The notes below the pieces were generated by a model. That model did not search any database. It was not told the DNA's origin and worked only from the letters and a program-made list of their open reading frames with translations. This document shows, in pieces, positions 23,816 through 35,323 of a stretch of 64,000 nt of DNA (its first letter is position 1; every line of letters starts with the position of its first letter). The DNA is from Microvelia longipes (taxonomy: Eukaryota; Arthropoda; Insecta; Hemiptera; Veliidae), in NCBI GenBank assembly GCA_018340805.1, contig JACMZG010001914.1:21441516-21505515 (forward strand), read 5' to 3'. The position numbers and the translations under genes were made by a program.

Positions 23816-24920
23816 TTTAATACCACCGCACAGGCTGTGGATAATCATGGCATTTGGATAATAAAGAATATATCTTGTATCTTATAAGTATCTTGTAATA
23901 TTTGAAAACAATTATCTGATAAAAAGTATCTTCTTTGATTTCTTCAAAAAATATTTATTAGATTGAATGATGAATTCTTTAGAATACAATCATAATCTAT
24001 TTGGTTTACTGATCTGTTGATCTAATAGTATGTCCGGGATGAATCAATCACACATAGATTAAATATTCTCTAACATAAGTGATATTATCTATAACATAAC
24101 ATATGCGACGCTCTATCACACATGACGGTCTTTTGAAATATTTAGTTCAAATAAGTTCTATGAATCGAATCGTCTCACGCATTTTTTCTGTGGAAGTTTA
24201 TCGGAATTATTTTTTTCTTTTTGTCGTGAGTTATCTTTTTGACTGAGTGAGAAATAAATTTATTTATATTAATTTTCTTACATGTTAAGGACGTTTTTAT
24301 TACTATTTTAGCTTGTGTGATTATTTTCCAAAAATGCTCATTTCACTCTGGAAACTTGCTAAAATGAAACTAAATGCCTATGACATCACCGCGAACATAT
24401 GGATTTTGTCCTGTATCAGTTAGTAGTTATGCAAGTGGCACACTGCCTCGACATAGTTAATTTCCAAACGTACATTCGTCGAAACCCGTAACTTGTTCAT
24501 ATGCCAAACGATAAAACCGTATATGATGCTGACAATGGAATTATGTACTAGATTTTACATTACCTAGTAGAATATGTATTGTACATTTTGTGATCCGATA
24601 ACTCGTCGAGCTTTAATGCTTTTCTGTCATTGTTGCCATTCTATCGTATGAGTTGTCGACAATAAGTTTCGGGAGATTTGAAAAGTAGATTTTGTACTAA
24701 GTTTCCTTCTGATCCATAAAATCCGTCCAAACGTTATCGTGTTCCATTGAACCGTTTCTCCATAACCTACTTAGCTCTTTTTTCCTTTGAAAAATGTAAG
24801 AATGGAAATTCTTCAATTAAAGCTTAAATACCAATAGGAAAAGCAAAATTAAAGCCTCCCCATTATTTTGCATCACTTTTCATTTTTCATGATGTGGTGT
24901 TGACACTAGCTTCCCTAAAA
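23816..24920. other. Unassigned spacer
   Basis: 24360-24500 is somewhat less AT-rich. No open frame over 60 codons, no repeat family and no RNA gene were recognised. Confidence 0.45.
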
Positions 24921-25121
24921 CGGATAAAAGTTAAGTAGCATTGACTGAGTTCATGCCTGAATGGGTGACTGCTGGGAACAAAACGAATGTATTTACTCTT
25001 CGAGAACAAGCGAAAAAAGTCCGAGGACGTGTTGGAGTATAAGTTTTGCGATTTTTTTATTTTAAAAAGAAGCGTATCGAGTCCAATGTGGAAGGAAAAC
25101 TTCCGAGGTACCCTGTACCCG
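24921..25121 (+). mobile_element. 5S-bearing element, 5S-like segment plus tail
   Basis: The 5S-like part (24921-24980) reads 'ggataaaagttaagtagca' and 'gaatgggtgactgctgggaa'. The tail follows with 'gagaacaagcgaaaaaagtc', 'ttgcgat' and 'ttccgaggtaccctgtaccc'. The overlapping short frames on both strands are by-products of this repeat. Confidence 0.8.
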
Positions 25122-26009
25122 ATCGATTTCTTTTCTTTCCACAGAATATTAAGCATCGTTTTGTTAAAAATCTAAACACTCCAGCCATCCTTGAACGCGT
25201 GCCTTGCTCACTATTTAAAATTCTGTTTAATTTAAAATGAATACTGCTTGCTATTTAATAACCAAAAAAAGGATTGCTTTCATTATTATTATTTCTCTCT
25301 AATTATTTCTCTTTTATTTCACTCTATCACCTATCAAGGATGAAATGTCATTATCCCGTACATTACTTCCTGGACCTGTAGTCCTTCAAGTGAAAGTGAT
25401 CCTACTCTTAGCAGAAGCTTTTGTTGTGTCTAAACATTCTATTCCGTGAATTAGTCAAGCAGGCTTACTTGTCTCATAGCTTCTATACGTAATAAGTCAA
25501 ACGCTATTGAACCCTTTTATATAAAATGCATTCCTCAAATTAATTATTACTTTAAAATTATAATATTCTGTTTTAAGTTTAAGCTATTTATTCAAATGTA
25601 AACTTTAAATTTTATTTGTTTTAAATTAAATTTTAATTAATGTTTAGTTAGAGATCTGTTTAAGCTAAGTTAATGATCGATATATATATTTTTTGTTTAT
25701 GTAACTTCATTCTGTTGGATAACATTACGATGTGAAGTTTACTTATTCTTTAATATGTTACTAAACTGAGTATAGAAATATTGGTATACTCTCTCTTTTT
25801 TTTAATCTTTTATTTAGTATTAGTATGCAAGATTTATCTTTTAAAAATATTTTACCTGAGTTCAGTACTCTGTGGAATTTATTTGCGATTCAGTTTTACT
25901 TTATGATTTTGTAATGTTTTAGTTTTGATTAAAAAATGTAATAGTACGATACAGATTTGCTAGTCGTGTTTTTTCTCTCACATTACTGATTGTTTTATTC
26001 GTTTATTCA
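25122..26009. other. Unassigned AT-rich spacer
   Basis: No gene, repeat or structured element recognised. Confidence 0.5.
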
Positions 26010-26320
26010 TTTTTTACTTTCCCTCGTTTGTATCGTAGGTATGTAGAAAAAGTATTGTGATAGTATGAAAATCCGAAGGGGTGTTTCAAGACCTCTTAAC
26101 TGGTTTTAATTAAGATGTCTATTTGTATTTGTGTGTGTATATGTTAACATTGTTCCTTCCCATTTCTTTATGCTTGAGTTTGATTTAAGTTTAGTTGTGC
26201 TTACAAGAAAATTATTGTTTTACCACGTCATTAACCGCAAATAATAATGACTACAAAAATTCATAAAACCGAGTAAAATTATTGGTTCGATTTCAAATTT
26301 GGCTCTCATGTAGTCCTATT
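26010..26320 (+). mobile_element. 5S-bearing element, decayed head and middle
   Basis: 'tttttactttccctcgtttg', 'tatcgtaggtatgtagaaaa', 'agtattgtga', 'aaaatccgaa', TG-rich 'gtgtgtgtatatgtt', and 'cacgtcattaaccgcaaata' then 'attcataaaac' match the family in order. An internal deletion removes part of the conserved block. Confidence 0.75.
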
Positions 26321-27988
26321 TATCAGGATAATTTGTTTGGATATAATCTTTGCGTTATCGAAATTGTATATTTCTTGGTTAATTCAATCAAAAGATGGTC
26401 GAAAATGCTCCGAATTGCTTCGAGAAAATGGTGTTTGCCTGTGCCACTGACGAACACTGTTGTGCCCCCAAATATGTAATTATATTATAAAGTACCTTTA
26501 GATTTTGCCTTGGATCTTGTTTGTGCGTTTTCAGCCCGTGTTATAATCAGGGCAGAGTATTTTCTTTATGAAAACTATTACTATTACCCATGTTTTGAAT
26601 ACTTATATATTTTTAATATCTACAAAAAAGTTAATTAAGTAAGCGAATTCAATAAACCAAAAGAACTCTAACTGGTTACACGTACTGATAAGAACTAACA
26701 AACTCACTGATAAGGAGTCCTCGGAGGAGAATTCTACTTACTTTACACACTGGTACATAAAGTAAAGAGAATTAAGTTATTATAATTTACTGAAGTTATA
26801 AAGAGAATTGTTTTTTATTTTCAGCACTATTGATTTTCGGTACGTGTTGGCAAATATGTAATGTCTCTATGACGTATCAATCACACGTACCAATTATTTA
26901 TATTCTTAGTTATTTCATTTTATAATGTATCCAGCCAAATCTATCATTATATTGTTTAACCCAAAACTCTTAGCAAATTTGGCAAACCAGCCTGATATTA
27001 TTTTTGTCTTGCTAACGATTTAACGATTCTCATTTTCAAAAATATTTCCAATAAATCAACACAGCGAAACATATTTTCACTTTTGAAAACTCTCCTCAGA
27101 AAATCATTAAAACACGGGATTATTTTAGGGTTTTGGAGGTTTTTGGCCTTTAGTTTTTTACAGAGACGTAGAAAAACTAATATATAAATTATATGAAAAA
27201 GAAGAGAAATAGTTTTTTATTGAGAGGCTCCAGAATTAGGGAAGAGCCATATGTTATAACCGCTTGTTTGAAGCTACAAAAAAATAGTCAAAAATAGTAT
27301 TTAAAAACTCTTGGTTTTCTTAACACATTCCCATATTATTTTGGTCTTCTATAAAAATACGATAGATATAACTCAATAACTCTGGGGGGTTTTTCCAAAC
27401 AGCTACAAAAATTTGGGGGCAAAGATTTTCTTGATGCCTATTTTCAGAAAATTTGTCATTCTCCGCTTTTTTAGTAGCGCGTGCGGCATTTAATTTTTAG
27501 ATCTGGCTAGAAGTATAAACAATTTGATTTATCTTGTTTTAAAAAAATGTTCTATCTTTTGAGAAAATTTTGAAAATGTTGATTAAAATAACTCGGTTTG
27601 AGATGGAGTTGTAAATATAAATAAAACTATAAATATGTCATTAAAACTATAAAATGACATGCTGGAATAGTTTATTACAGTTTATTACATCATAAAAATT
27701 ATATTTAAGATTTTAAACTTTTCTCGGAAACATTTTTTTAACTTCTACTTTAACTGTTTATTATTTTTTGTTTTACGTTTTTTACGTTATTTTTTTACTT
27801 TATTGTTTTACGTCCTAATGAATGTTTTTGTGAAATCTTTTGATATGAAAACAATATTCGAGACCTACCATAAAATACTTAATTGTTTCTTTATTAGGAT
27901 ATGGATTGATTTTTATATCAACTGCTACCTGTTGCATATTATAGAGTGCGTGCTTTGTTATTGAATGCTACTGTAGTATGCATTATGG
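26321..27988. other. Unassigned spacer
   Basis: AT-rich, with no named repeat. 27700-27830 has several 'ttttacgtt' copies. A 65-codon frame at 26282-26479 overlaps the preceding repeat and is not supported. Confidence 0.45.
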
Positions 27989-28131
27989 GCAATTATCCGT
28001 TTTTATGGCATTCTAAATGATTTTCATCATAGTTGTCTATCTGTGTGGATGTGTGTGTTTGTGCTAGAGAGTCGTAACATGGCAAAAATAAAAACTTTAA
28101 GTCTAGCTGTGCTGACCGGAAACTGTTTGCC
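27989..28131 (+). mobile_element. 5S-bearing element, short head fragment
   Basis: 'aattatccgttttta', 'gcattctaaatgattttcat', 'agttgtctatctgtgtg', 'gtgctagagagtcg' and 'ctagctgtgctgaccggaaa' follow the family order. The hairpin is missing. Confidence 0.7.
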
Positions 28132-28170
28132 CTTGTTAACAAATTTTAAATAAGATATGTAGAATATACA

Positions 28171-28812
28171 TTTTTTAATTTTCCGCATTTATGCAGTAGG
28201 TTTATTGATGAGGCATTTTTTTGCATTATAAGTCCATAACCAAGGTTTTATCTTAATCATTCGTTTAGGGATTTTTTAAGAACTTCTGGATGGTTTTTTA
28301 TAAAGTTGTATGTGTGTCATCTTTTTATCAACACTGGTTCCATTCCTATGGCAAGAGACGTTTTTTAAAAAATCTTTAAAAATAAAAAAATAATCAAATT
28401 GAGTTGGTGTTTAGTATGAGTTGGTGTTTAGTATGAGTTGGTGTTTAGTGTGAGTTGGTGTTTAATATGAGTTGGTGTTTAGTGTGAGTTGGTGTTTAGT
28501 ATGAGTTGGTGTTTAGTGTGAGTTGGTGTTTAGTATGAGTTTGTATTACGTGTATGAATTTTCAATACGGCTAGTATATCTACAGTTTTTGTTGGATTAA
28601 TAATGTTAAGCAGCATGGAATGAGGTCAGTGGATGGACACCGCTGGGTACCGTAAACATTTGTTTTAATGTCTAAGGACGAGGGAAGCAATTCGATGACG
28701 AAATGCAATATAGGTGAGATCGAGCGAAGCATGTCTAAAGTGGAGAGGATGAGCTTAGTGAATCCAATAAGGTGAGAAAAAGTGCACCGATGCACCCAGT
28801 ACACGATTTTTT
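28171..28812 (+). mobile_element. 5S-bearing element with a 17-bp minisatellite inside
   Basis: The head (28171-28340) has 'ttaattttccgcatttatg', 'ataaccaaggttttat', 'aatcattcgttta' and 'aagttgtatgtgtgtcat'. A 17-bp array replaces part of the middle (28401-28536). The 5S-like segment is at 28594-28651 ('atgttaagcagcatgg', 'ggatggacaccgctggg'), followed by the tail repeats 'ggacgagggaagcaattcg', 'gatcgagcgaagcatgtct', 'gaggatgagcttagtgaatc' and a T-run at the end. Short minus-strand frames over it are not genes. Confidence 0.8.
28401..28536 (+). repeat. 17-bp minisatellite, 8 copies with A/G alternation
   Basis: The unit is 'gagttggtgtttagtat'. The last triplet alternates largely between tat and tgt in copies 2-8, giving a partial 34-bp higher-order period. 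Copies are otherwise almost identical. Confidence 0.95.
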
Positions 28813-29339
28813 AATTTTGAAGTTACCAGTGAACATAAATAATGCATGTTAAAGCATGCATGTTCATGGTACATAAAGTTATAGGCAGAAATGTTCACCT
28901 GTAATTCATTTGACATTTTACTGCTATAATTTAAATTTACTGAATATAAAGAATTAATATTATCAAATACATGCAAATAAATAAATACGAACCTAATTAC
29001 TTAAAATAAATATATTTTATGGTACGTATTATAAAGCTCGGTTTGGACAAGTATACATAGCATAAACAAGTATTAACACAGCTGTTTTTATAAATCTATA
29101 ATCTGAAATCGAGTGTAGAAAAACCGAAGAAGCACTTCTTGAGTCGTTGGTAGTCAAGTTCAATCATAGTTTAGATACAGTTTTATTGACCTAAATGGTG
29201 GTAAATATTTCATTCTAACCTTAAACGAAGTAATTCGACCTTAAGGTTTTAGCCACCATAATATTTATAACATTAAGGACGAGAGAAGTAAGTCTAAATT
29301 TGCGGTTAAAGTCGCGAGTTTCGATTGTCATTAAACAAT
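28813..29339. other. Unassigned spacer
   Basis: There is a hairpin 'gcatgttaaagcatgc' near 28844. 'aaggacgagagaagtaagtc' at 29275 may be a decayed tail motif of the 5S-bearing family. No gene. Confidence 0.45.
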
Positions 29340-29500
29340 CATTAATTAATAATAGAACATAATAATTTAGCAACCGGAAGTATTGCCAACTTTTTTATAG
29401 AAAATTCTATATTGTTTGGGTGGTAGCATTACTTAAGTGCACCAGTGAACCGCCTTTCGTTTTATCAGTAGTGCTCTTCTATATACATATAGTATTATTC
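29340..29500 (+). repeat. Dispersed repeat shared with 6275-6440
   Basis: It has the same ordered motifs as the 6.3-kb copy: 'attaattaataata', 'accggaagtattgccaactt', 'agcattacttaag', 'caccagtg' and 'tattattctaag'. Confidence 0.7.
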
Positions 29501-29870
29501 TAAGGCATTAACTTTCAAAAAATATATCAATAAATTTTATAATAAACACAAGTATTTTTAAGTAGAAACCTGTTGAATGCACCAAAGAGTTAATTAGTAT
29601 GAGTAAGTTAGTAAATTAGTGTTTATTAATCCTGGACTATTAGTCTTGTCATTCTTATTTATGGAATTGCAGACGTATCTTCTATTTTAGAGGGTTAGCA
29701 AAAAGGCTCATCGATGTGGCCATACTTGCTATGTAGTTCATTACCTTCCTCCCTATTTTAATTACTATTGAGTCCAATAATTATTAGTACGGTAAGACGT
29801 TAAATTGAAATTGAGTTGCAGGACCAGAAAGAATACTAAAACTAATTGTAGGATCCTAAAACGCTGACAG
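29501..29870. other. Unassigned spacer
   Basis: Nothing recognised. Confidence 0.45.
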
Positions 29871-29948
29871 CTCATTCTCGGTTTCGATTTTCTAGTGTCA
29901 ACACAGCACTTTTCCTTCGAACCTTGGAGGCGATGAGGAAAAGTAAAA
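29871..29948 (-). mobile_element. 5S-bearing element, head-only fragment
   Basis: On the minus strand: 'ttttacttttcctcatcgcc', 'gaaggaaaagtgctgtgttg', 'aaatcgaaaccgagaatgag'. The hairpin stem is kept, but its TATACC core is replaced. Confidence 0.7.
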
Positions 29949-31679
29949 TCATTAAAATAAAGTAACTTATTTTCATTTAGTCTCTTTTACTAAAAAAAAC
30001 TCTAACTAAAAACTAGTTTGTTAAAACTCTTAAATCAAGGAGTATTTTGTCGTTAGATTAATAGTCTGTTAGAGCTGTAAGCAACTAGTGTCTGCGAGCT
30101 GTGTTAGCACTTTCCTCTTATCCCTACCCTTTCCCCAAGCATTTGCCCCCAGTCACTTAGTTCTTTTGATCAAGTGCCCCTTTTTCCCTTTTAAAAAACT
30201 TTTACCACATTTTTTCTCTTCATATAATTAAATATATGTCATTCGTTGACTCAAACCCTTAAAATATTAAGAAAAACAAATTAAACTTATAAAATATATT
30301 TTTAAAAACGGATTTAACTATACAAAATTAGGATTTGTTAGCTTCTCAAAAATTTTATATAATTGTGTCTTAACTTTTATCGCAAATTTTATTATTTTGA
30401 TCTGCTCCGAAAATGGGTAATATTTCACCCAAACTAAGTTAAACTATGGTAGTGCTGAGGTTCCTTTAGTTAAACTCTTTTAACAGCTTTAAAAAACTGC
30501 ATGTATTCTTATGATTTATTTTTCTTACAAGATAGTTAAAATCTCTGGTTTAGTATTCACACCCTGAATTTTTGAAATATGTTACATTTTCTTCTCGCTT
30601 GTGTCCAATATGTTTTTTTGTTGTTAAACATATTTTAATAGCGAAAAACTCATATTTTTCTTGTGTTTAATAGTATTTAACAAATTAATATTCAACTTTT
30701 CATATAAAATTCTAAAGATAGTATTGAATTTTCTATACACGGACCACTTCTCGAACTCGGGGTAATGGATTTTTCTAACTTAAAAATTATCTTTAACTAA
30801 GGCCTGCGAAAGCGTTATTGAAGTTTATATCTAAGAAACAGATATCTGTGCTACCCACAAATACAATAAAGGTATTGATAATACTGGTATTAAACAATTC
30901 ATATTTCTATGATTATTTTCCTTTATGCATTTAATTTATTAAGTTGCCCTTCCTGTTAACTTATATTTGTTCTTTTTCCGCATAAAACATAATTTATTTA
31001 CACCTAGTAAATAAGTGTTACCATTATTTTATTTACACACTGAAGTGTCACCATTCAGTGTTACGGTCTTATCAGTGTCAAGCATAACAATAATGCGCTT
31101 GCGCACAATTACTAACTTCTTTCCAATTCTAGAACGTTTTAAAACTTAAAAGAGGAACTTATTGCTGTATTAAACTTATTAACTCATGTTATTAAATACT
31201 GTAACATCTTCAGTACAATCAAATTTTTGCGTTTCTTTCCTTGCTTCTAATATTACATTATCTCTTACTAATTTGATTTACGACAAAAAAATAAAGGAAG
31301 TAGTTTTTATACAATTACCAAAAATAGTTCTACAAGAATCAATGAATGATGATGTTCTAGGGTTGGAAAGGTTCTACCTGAAAGGGCTTCGCAGACACGG
31401 ACGTCTCTGAAGGGTACAAACGTAAAAATATTGAACCTAAAAATAAAATAAAAAATGCTCTTTTTAAAGGGCGGCGTACCAGACAAACCAGACTGACATA
31501 TAGTAGTCCTTAGCTCCTTCCTAGAGATATCTTGAAGGCTGAAAATAAATTTGTAGTTTCTAAAGGGTAAGCATTGAAATATATATTAGATATCTCAAGT
31601 GGTATGTGGAATCCCTTGTGTTTTAATATAGTCATAAAACATAATTTCATCTCTTACTCTACATAGTGATGGATATTTA
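29949..31679. other. Unassigned spacer
   Basis: AT-rich. Frame 31186-31410 (74 codons) has no family features. 31060-31110 contains 'gcgcttgcgc', a short palindrome. No gene is called. Confidence 0.45.
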
Positions 31680-31716
31680 AGTTATATATAAATAAATAAT
31701 AAATATATATATATAT

Positions 31717-31765
<49 letters not shown>
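31680..31765. repeat. (AT)n microsatellite
   Basis: Long (TA)n tract. Confidence 0.9.
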
Positions 31766-31766
<1 letters not shown>

Positions 31767-31893
31767 TAAGCATTATTATATAATAGACATAAATAGTTTT
31801 TGACGCTTCTTATTATTATTCATTTGGAAAGGTATTTTAATATTTTTGAAAATGTCAAGATATTGAAATAGAATTTAAGGAATAATATTCTTG

Positions 31894-32467
31894 TTACTTT
31901 TCCTCACCTACTTACGTAGGTATAAAGGGAAAGTGCTGTGTTCACCCTAAAAATCCGAAACATAAATTGAAAGTGCTTTTGACATGCTATCAGTCAATCT
32001 ATGTGTTCGTGTAGTATATCTGTGTGATTATGTATATCTATGTGTATTTGTTTCTTTGTGTAGTATATCTATGTGATTGTGTTATATTATTGCTTTATAA
32101 GACTAACAACAAAACAGATTGTAAAGTATATTTGTGTGTTTGTGTAGTATATCTTTGTGATTGTGAAGTATATTTGTGTGTTTGTGTAGTATATCTGTGT
32201 ATTTGTGTAGTATATCTGTGTGATTGTGAAGTATATTTGTGTGTTTGTGTAGTATATCTGTGTGATGGTGTAGTATATTTGTCGTTTGTGTAGTATATCT
32301 GTGTTTTTATGCAGTAGTATATCTGTGTGTTTGTATAGTATATCTGCGTGTTTGTGTCGTATATCTGTATGTTTTTGTAGTATATCAATGTGTTAGTAAT
32401 ATATCTGTGTGATTGTGTTGTATATTTGTGTGGAAAACTCCCGCTAGAGGGTTTCAAAACTTGGCAC
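31894..32467 (+). mobile_element. 5S-bearing element head (subfamily B) expanded by an internal 18-bp array
   Basis: The head (31894-31995) has 'acttttcctcacctacttac', 'gtaggtataaagggaaagtg' and 'ccctaaaaatccgaaacata'. Family sequence resumes after the array as 'gaaaactcccgctagagg' and 'tttcaaaacttggcac', matching the usual 'aactcccag...ctagagagttgaaa' block. The array therefore grew from the TG-rich segment of this copy. Confidence 0.8.
31998..32432 (+). repeat. 18-bp minisatellite, about 20 degenerate copies
   Basis: The unit is close to 'tgtgtttgtgtagtatatc'. Because 18 is a multiple of three, open frames persist on both strands: a Val-Tyr-Leu-Cys hexapeptide repeat on plus (32024-32293) and a Tyr-Thr-Thr-Gln-Thr-His-Lys repeat on minus (32095-32469). 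Both frames are by-products of the array, with no evidence of expression. Confidence 0.85.
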
Positions 32468-32697
32468 AATAATCATACTTATTTTATTAATATTTTTGCT
32501 ATATGTATATATGTATATAGCAACATATACCATATGTGCTTAGAATTGCACATATGACGCTTACTAGTTTTATTATTTGATAGACTCTTTTAATAATCTC
32601 TCCAACATCGTCTTCACGAAAATAACCAAATCTAAGCAGTGCTTATATTATAAATTGGTGGCTTAACTACATATCAGCAACATTTCAATCGATATTT

Positions 32698-32729
<32 letters not shown>

Positions 32730-32929
32730 CTTTCTCTATTGAAATAGAGAACCCTTCAAAGAAGATCAAAGACATTTTTGTACTAAAAAATCGAACATCT
32801 CAGAACCTTATTCATACCATTGAGTCAAATTAATGACAATTAATATTAGAAAACTTATTTTCCGTATAGCATCAAGCAGATAGAATTTAAAAAGTGATTC
32901 ATTTAAAGGGTTTTAATGCATGAAATAAA
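32468..32929. other. Spacer with a long poly-A tract
   Basis: About 29 consecutive A lie at 32701-32730. It could be a retroposed 3' tail from a plus-strand transcript, but no body is recognised upstream. No gene. Confidence 0.5.
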
Positions 32930-32962
32930 TTTTTACTTTTCCTCATTTAGATTTACCTATTT
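32930..32962 (+). mobile_element. 5S-bearing element, tiny head fragment
   Basis: 'tttttacttttcctcattta' is identical to the left half of the head hairpin; the homology stops there. Confidence 0.5.
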
Positions 32963-33580
32963 AGGACCTCAAAGAGATTTTTGAGATACTTATCTGTTAC
33001 TTTGAGAAACATAGCAAGCGACAGTAAATATGTTACAACTTTAAAAATATATTAAATGATATTTATTTTCACCTCTAAATCACTTACATAGTTCACTGAA
33101 ATAAAAATATTTCTTTCAGTCAAAATCCTTTGGAAAAATATAAAACCAAAGCTGTAATTAAGTTTTGAACGTAGCAACATCAATCTGTGTTGTCCGTGTT
33201 CGTCACGACATCATTTTTATCCTTTGATGAAACTTATGAAGTCAATTTTTATAAAACTTGATTAATGCTTCAAAAATAATAAGGGTTCATATAGAAAATG
33301 TTTTTATTAAAAAATTGTGAGAAAAAGATTATTAGCCTTAGAGGCATCTTGGGATTGATTATAAGGATGTGACTCCTATAGGATAGGAAGATTTAAAAAT
33401 ATATTTTATATTTTCGTATAAGAATAACTAAGCATTACTTGTTTCAAGACTGTACCTTTTTAAGTTTTTTACACATTTTAAAGATATGTACTACCTAGTT
33501 TTTCAGTTGCCATAGCTGTCTGTCAGATAAGAACGAATATATGATGGTTTTTCGAACAATTAAATAGAACCCTATATAAT
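32963..33580. other. Unassigned spacer
   Basis: AT-rich; nothing named. Confidence 0.45.
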
Positions 33581-33672
33581 TGTGTAACATGAAACAATTA
33601 AATAATTGTTACACACCCCTCTGATGTTATTACGACACTGATGTTACACACCCCAGTGACGTGTGTAACATG
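33581..33672. repeat. Cluster of short palindromes
   Basis: 'tgttacacac' and 'gtgtgtaaca' (33640-33670) form a perfect 10-bp stem. 'gtgtaacatgaaacaatta' and 'ataattgttacacac' (33585-33617) form another. Possibly remains of one small palindromic element. Confidence 0.55.
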
Positions 33673-33794
33673 AAAATAAATACAAGAAAAACTAAAATAT
33701 TAGTGTTCAGCAAGTATGGAAATCTCAAGGTGTTTTGAATGACTGAGATCGAGAAAACGTTGACAAATTTTTCTGTTTAAGCAGTAAAATAAAA

Positions 33795-34410
33795 TCTGAC
33801 GGGCCTAGCAGAAAGTCATTATATCTAGAATAGTGCAAGCAAAACTGCATTTTTTCCGGTGGATATTGTAACCAATGGACTTAGACCTCTTACCCCAAAA
33901 CTGCATTTAATAAACAGTAAACCTTGTTTACTTCTAAAAATATTAGCCTCGCTACAAGTAATAACTTGCTAAAGCATTTGTATGGATATTCCTCTACGAA
34001 GCCGAAACTTAAGAATCAAGGAAGTGGAAGAAAGAAAGCAGAATATAGAAGAGTTTGAAAAGTGGTGTTCGCGAAGAAAGTTGAAAATTGCATAGATGGA
34101 TCGAATCAGTAATGCAGAAGTTCTAAGGAGTATAGAGGTTACTCCATCCCTAATAAATTTCCTTTAGATTAATATAAATGTCTGGATTAGCCACATACGT
34201 CGTCATTAGGGACTTTCTAAAGCAATACTTAGTTTTAGAAGAAAACATATTGGAAGAATAAAAAAAATGAAAAAACATCAAAGGACGGCTACTACTTGAG
34301 TTTATAACTAGGATTAAAGACGAAGTTCAATTCAAATCATATTATAATTTAAAAATTCTAGCCGAGATCAGCGATGATTGGAGAGCTGCAACAAACCAAT
34401 TTTAGGACTG
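33795..34410 (+). pseudogene. Non-LTR retrotransposon relic: C-terminal tail of a reverse transcriptase ORF
   Basis: Short stretches in shifting frames resemble the C-terminal end of endonuclease-reverse transcriptase ORFs of RTE/CR1-type LINEs. In order: 'KVIISRIVQAK' (about 33810), 'TSKNISLATSNNLLK' (about 33935), 'FEKWCSRRKLKIA' (about 34056), 'NAEVLRSIE' (about 34115), 'WISHIRR' (about 34183) and 'ISDDWRAATNQF' (about 34368). The known family order is [TSKNISLATRKRLLK]...[FEMWCYRRMLKI]...[NEEVLRRI]...[WIGHILRR]...[DRxxWRAAxNQ]. Several stops and frameshifts break it, and 'aaaactgcattt' is duplicated on both sides of a ~42-nt insert near 33850-33905. No RT catalytic core is present. The clade assignment is tentative. 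Confidence 0.7.
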
Positions 34411-34446
34411 ATGGCTCAAGAAGAAGAATTTTTAGGAAATATGACT

Positions 34447-34559
34447 AGTTGACACAATTTGATTGTCCGAGAGACATCTAGGAATGTAACCTAGTCAAAT
34501 GCCGTGCTAAATTTTGGAACACATCCTAGGTCTCTCGCACAATTACATTATGTCAACTT
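34447..34559. mobile_element. Palindromic MITE (~113 bp)
   Basis: The left arm 'agttgacacaatttgattgt', 'ccgagagacatctaggaatg' pairs with the right arm 'acatcctaggtctctcgcac', 'aattacattatgtcaactt'. Arms are about 45 bp. Related single ends occur at 48300-48343 and at the right edge of the window (63976-64000). Confidence 0.85.
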
Positions 34560-35323
34560 TCAAGTTTTGCAAAAGATCTATCATTAGATATTACTGATAT
34601 ATGTTTTGCAAGCCGAGCATGGTAGCGGTTAAAGAACACAGCTAGTCTCTAGTAAATATTCACTTTATAATCTTCGTTAAGGGCAGAGTGAGTTCAGGCT
34701 CTATCAGCGCCCTGAATGAGACTTCATGATATTATGTCGAGCCATCAATAATGACGAATGTTAAGTGATATAACTATTCCCAGCCTTCCCAGGTTTTTTT
34801 TTATTATAGTTGGCTTATTACATTCCAAAATTTCTCTCCTGAAATTATTTTGTGATTTGTCGTCATTTTTGCAGGGACTTAATATTTTGTCCAAATGGTC
34901 AACAAGTAATTTTAATGAGTCCACCATCTTAAGATTTTACATATCATATATAATATCTTTTGTTACTGATTCATAAAATATACTTGTCGATACAAGTATA
35001 TTACTATAGATACTTGTTGCATTACAGGCATGAAAAATGTTAGTTCAGGCATCAATGATTATGATAAAATTATGATCCTACTTTGAAGTATTCTTCAAAG
35101 CTCTATTGAATGGAATGTGTGTGAAATTAAATGGAGATGCGTGAACTAAATTAAATAAGTTAAAGAACGAGCCAAGGTCAAATTAGAAAATAAATACTAA
35201 GTATATTAAACATAATTAATTTTTTATCAAGGTGTTTTTTTATTGGTGATAGTAATTAAACGTCCAGAAATCTCCTAGGAAGTAATATTTTGTGATATAG
35301 ATTTACAAGTTATTGTAAATGTT
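34560..35323. other. Unassigned spacer, possible tRNA-SINE head
   Basis: At 34612-34740, 'gagcatggtagcggttaaag' resembles a tRNA A box and 'gagttcaggctct' a B box, but they lie about 70 nt apart and the fold is not a tRNA. A decayed SINE head is possible. Short opposite-strand frames at 34745-34976 have no family features. Confidence 0.35.

Noticed and set aside
24887..25240. Overlapping frames of 62-89 codons on both strands
   Set aside because: They coincide with the 5S-like and tail parts of the dispersed element.
28401..28536. CRISPR array
   Set aside because: Units are contiguous with no spacers and the context is eukaryotic; the same holds for the 44-bp, 53-bp and 62-bp arrays.
32024..32469. 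Cys-rich repeat protein on plus (89 aa) and Thr/His-rich repeat protein on minus (124 aa)
   Set aside because: Both are by-products of an 18-bp minisatellite inside a transposable-element copy.
32701..32730. Poly-A tract as the tail of a processed pseudogene
   Set aside because: No gene-like or LINE-like body could be recognised upstream; the run may be simple-sequence expansion.
34612..34740. tRNA gene or tRNA-derived SINE
   Set aside because: A-box-like and B-box-like strings are about 70 nt apart and no cloverleaf can be drawn; kept only as a low-confidence remark.
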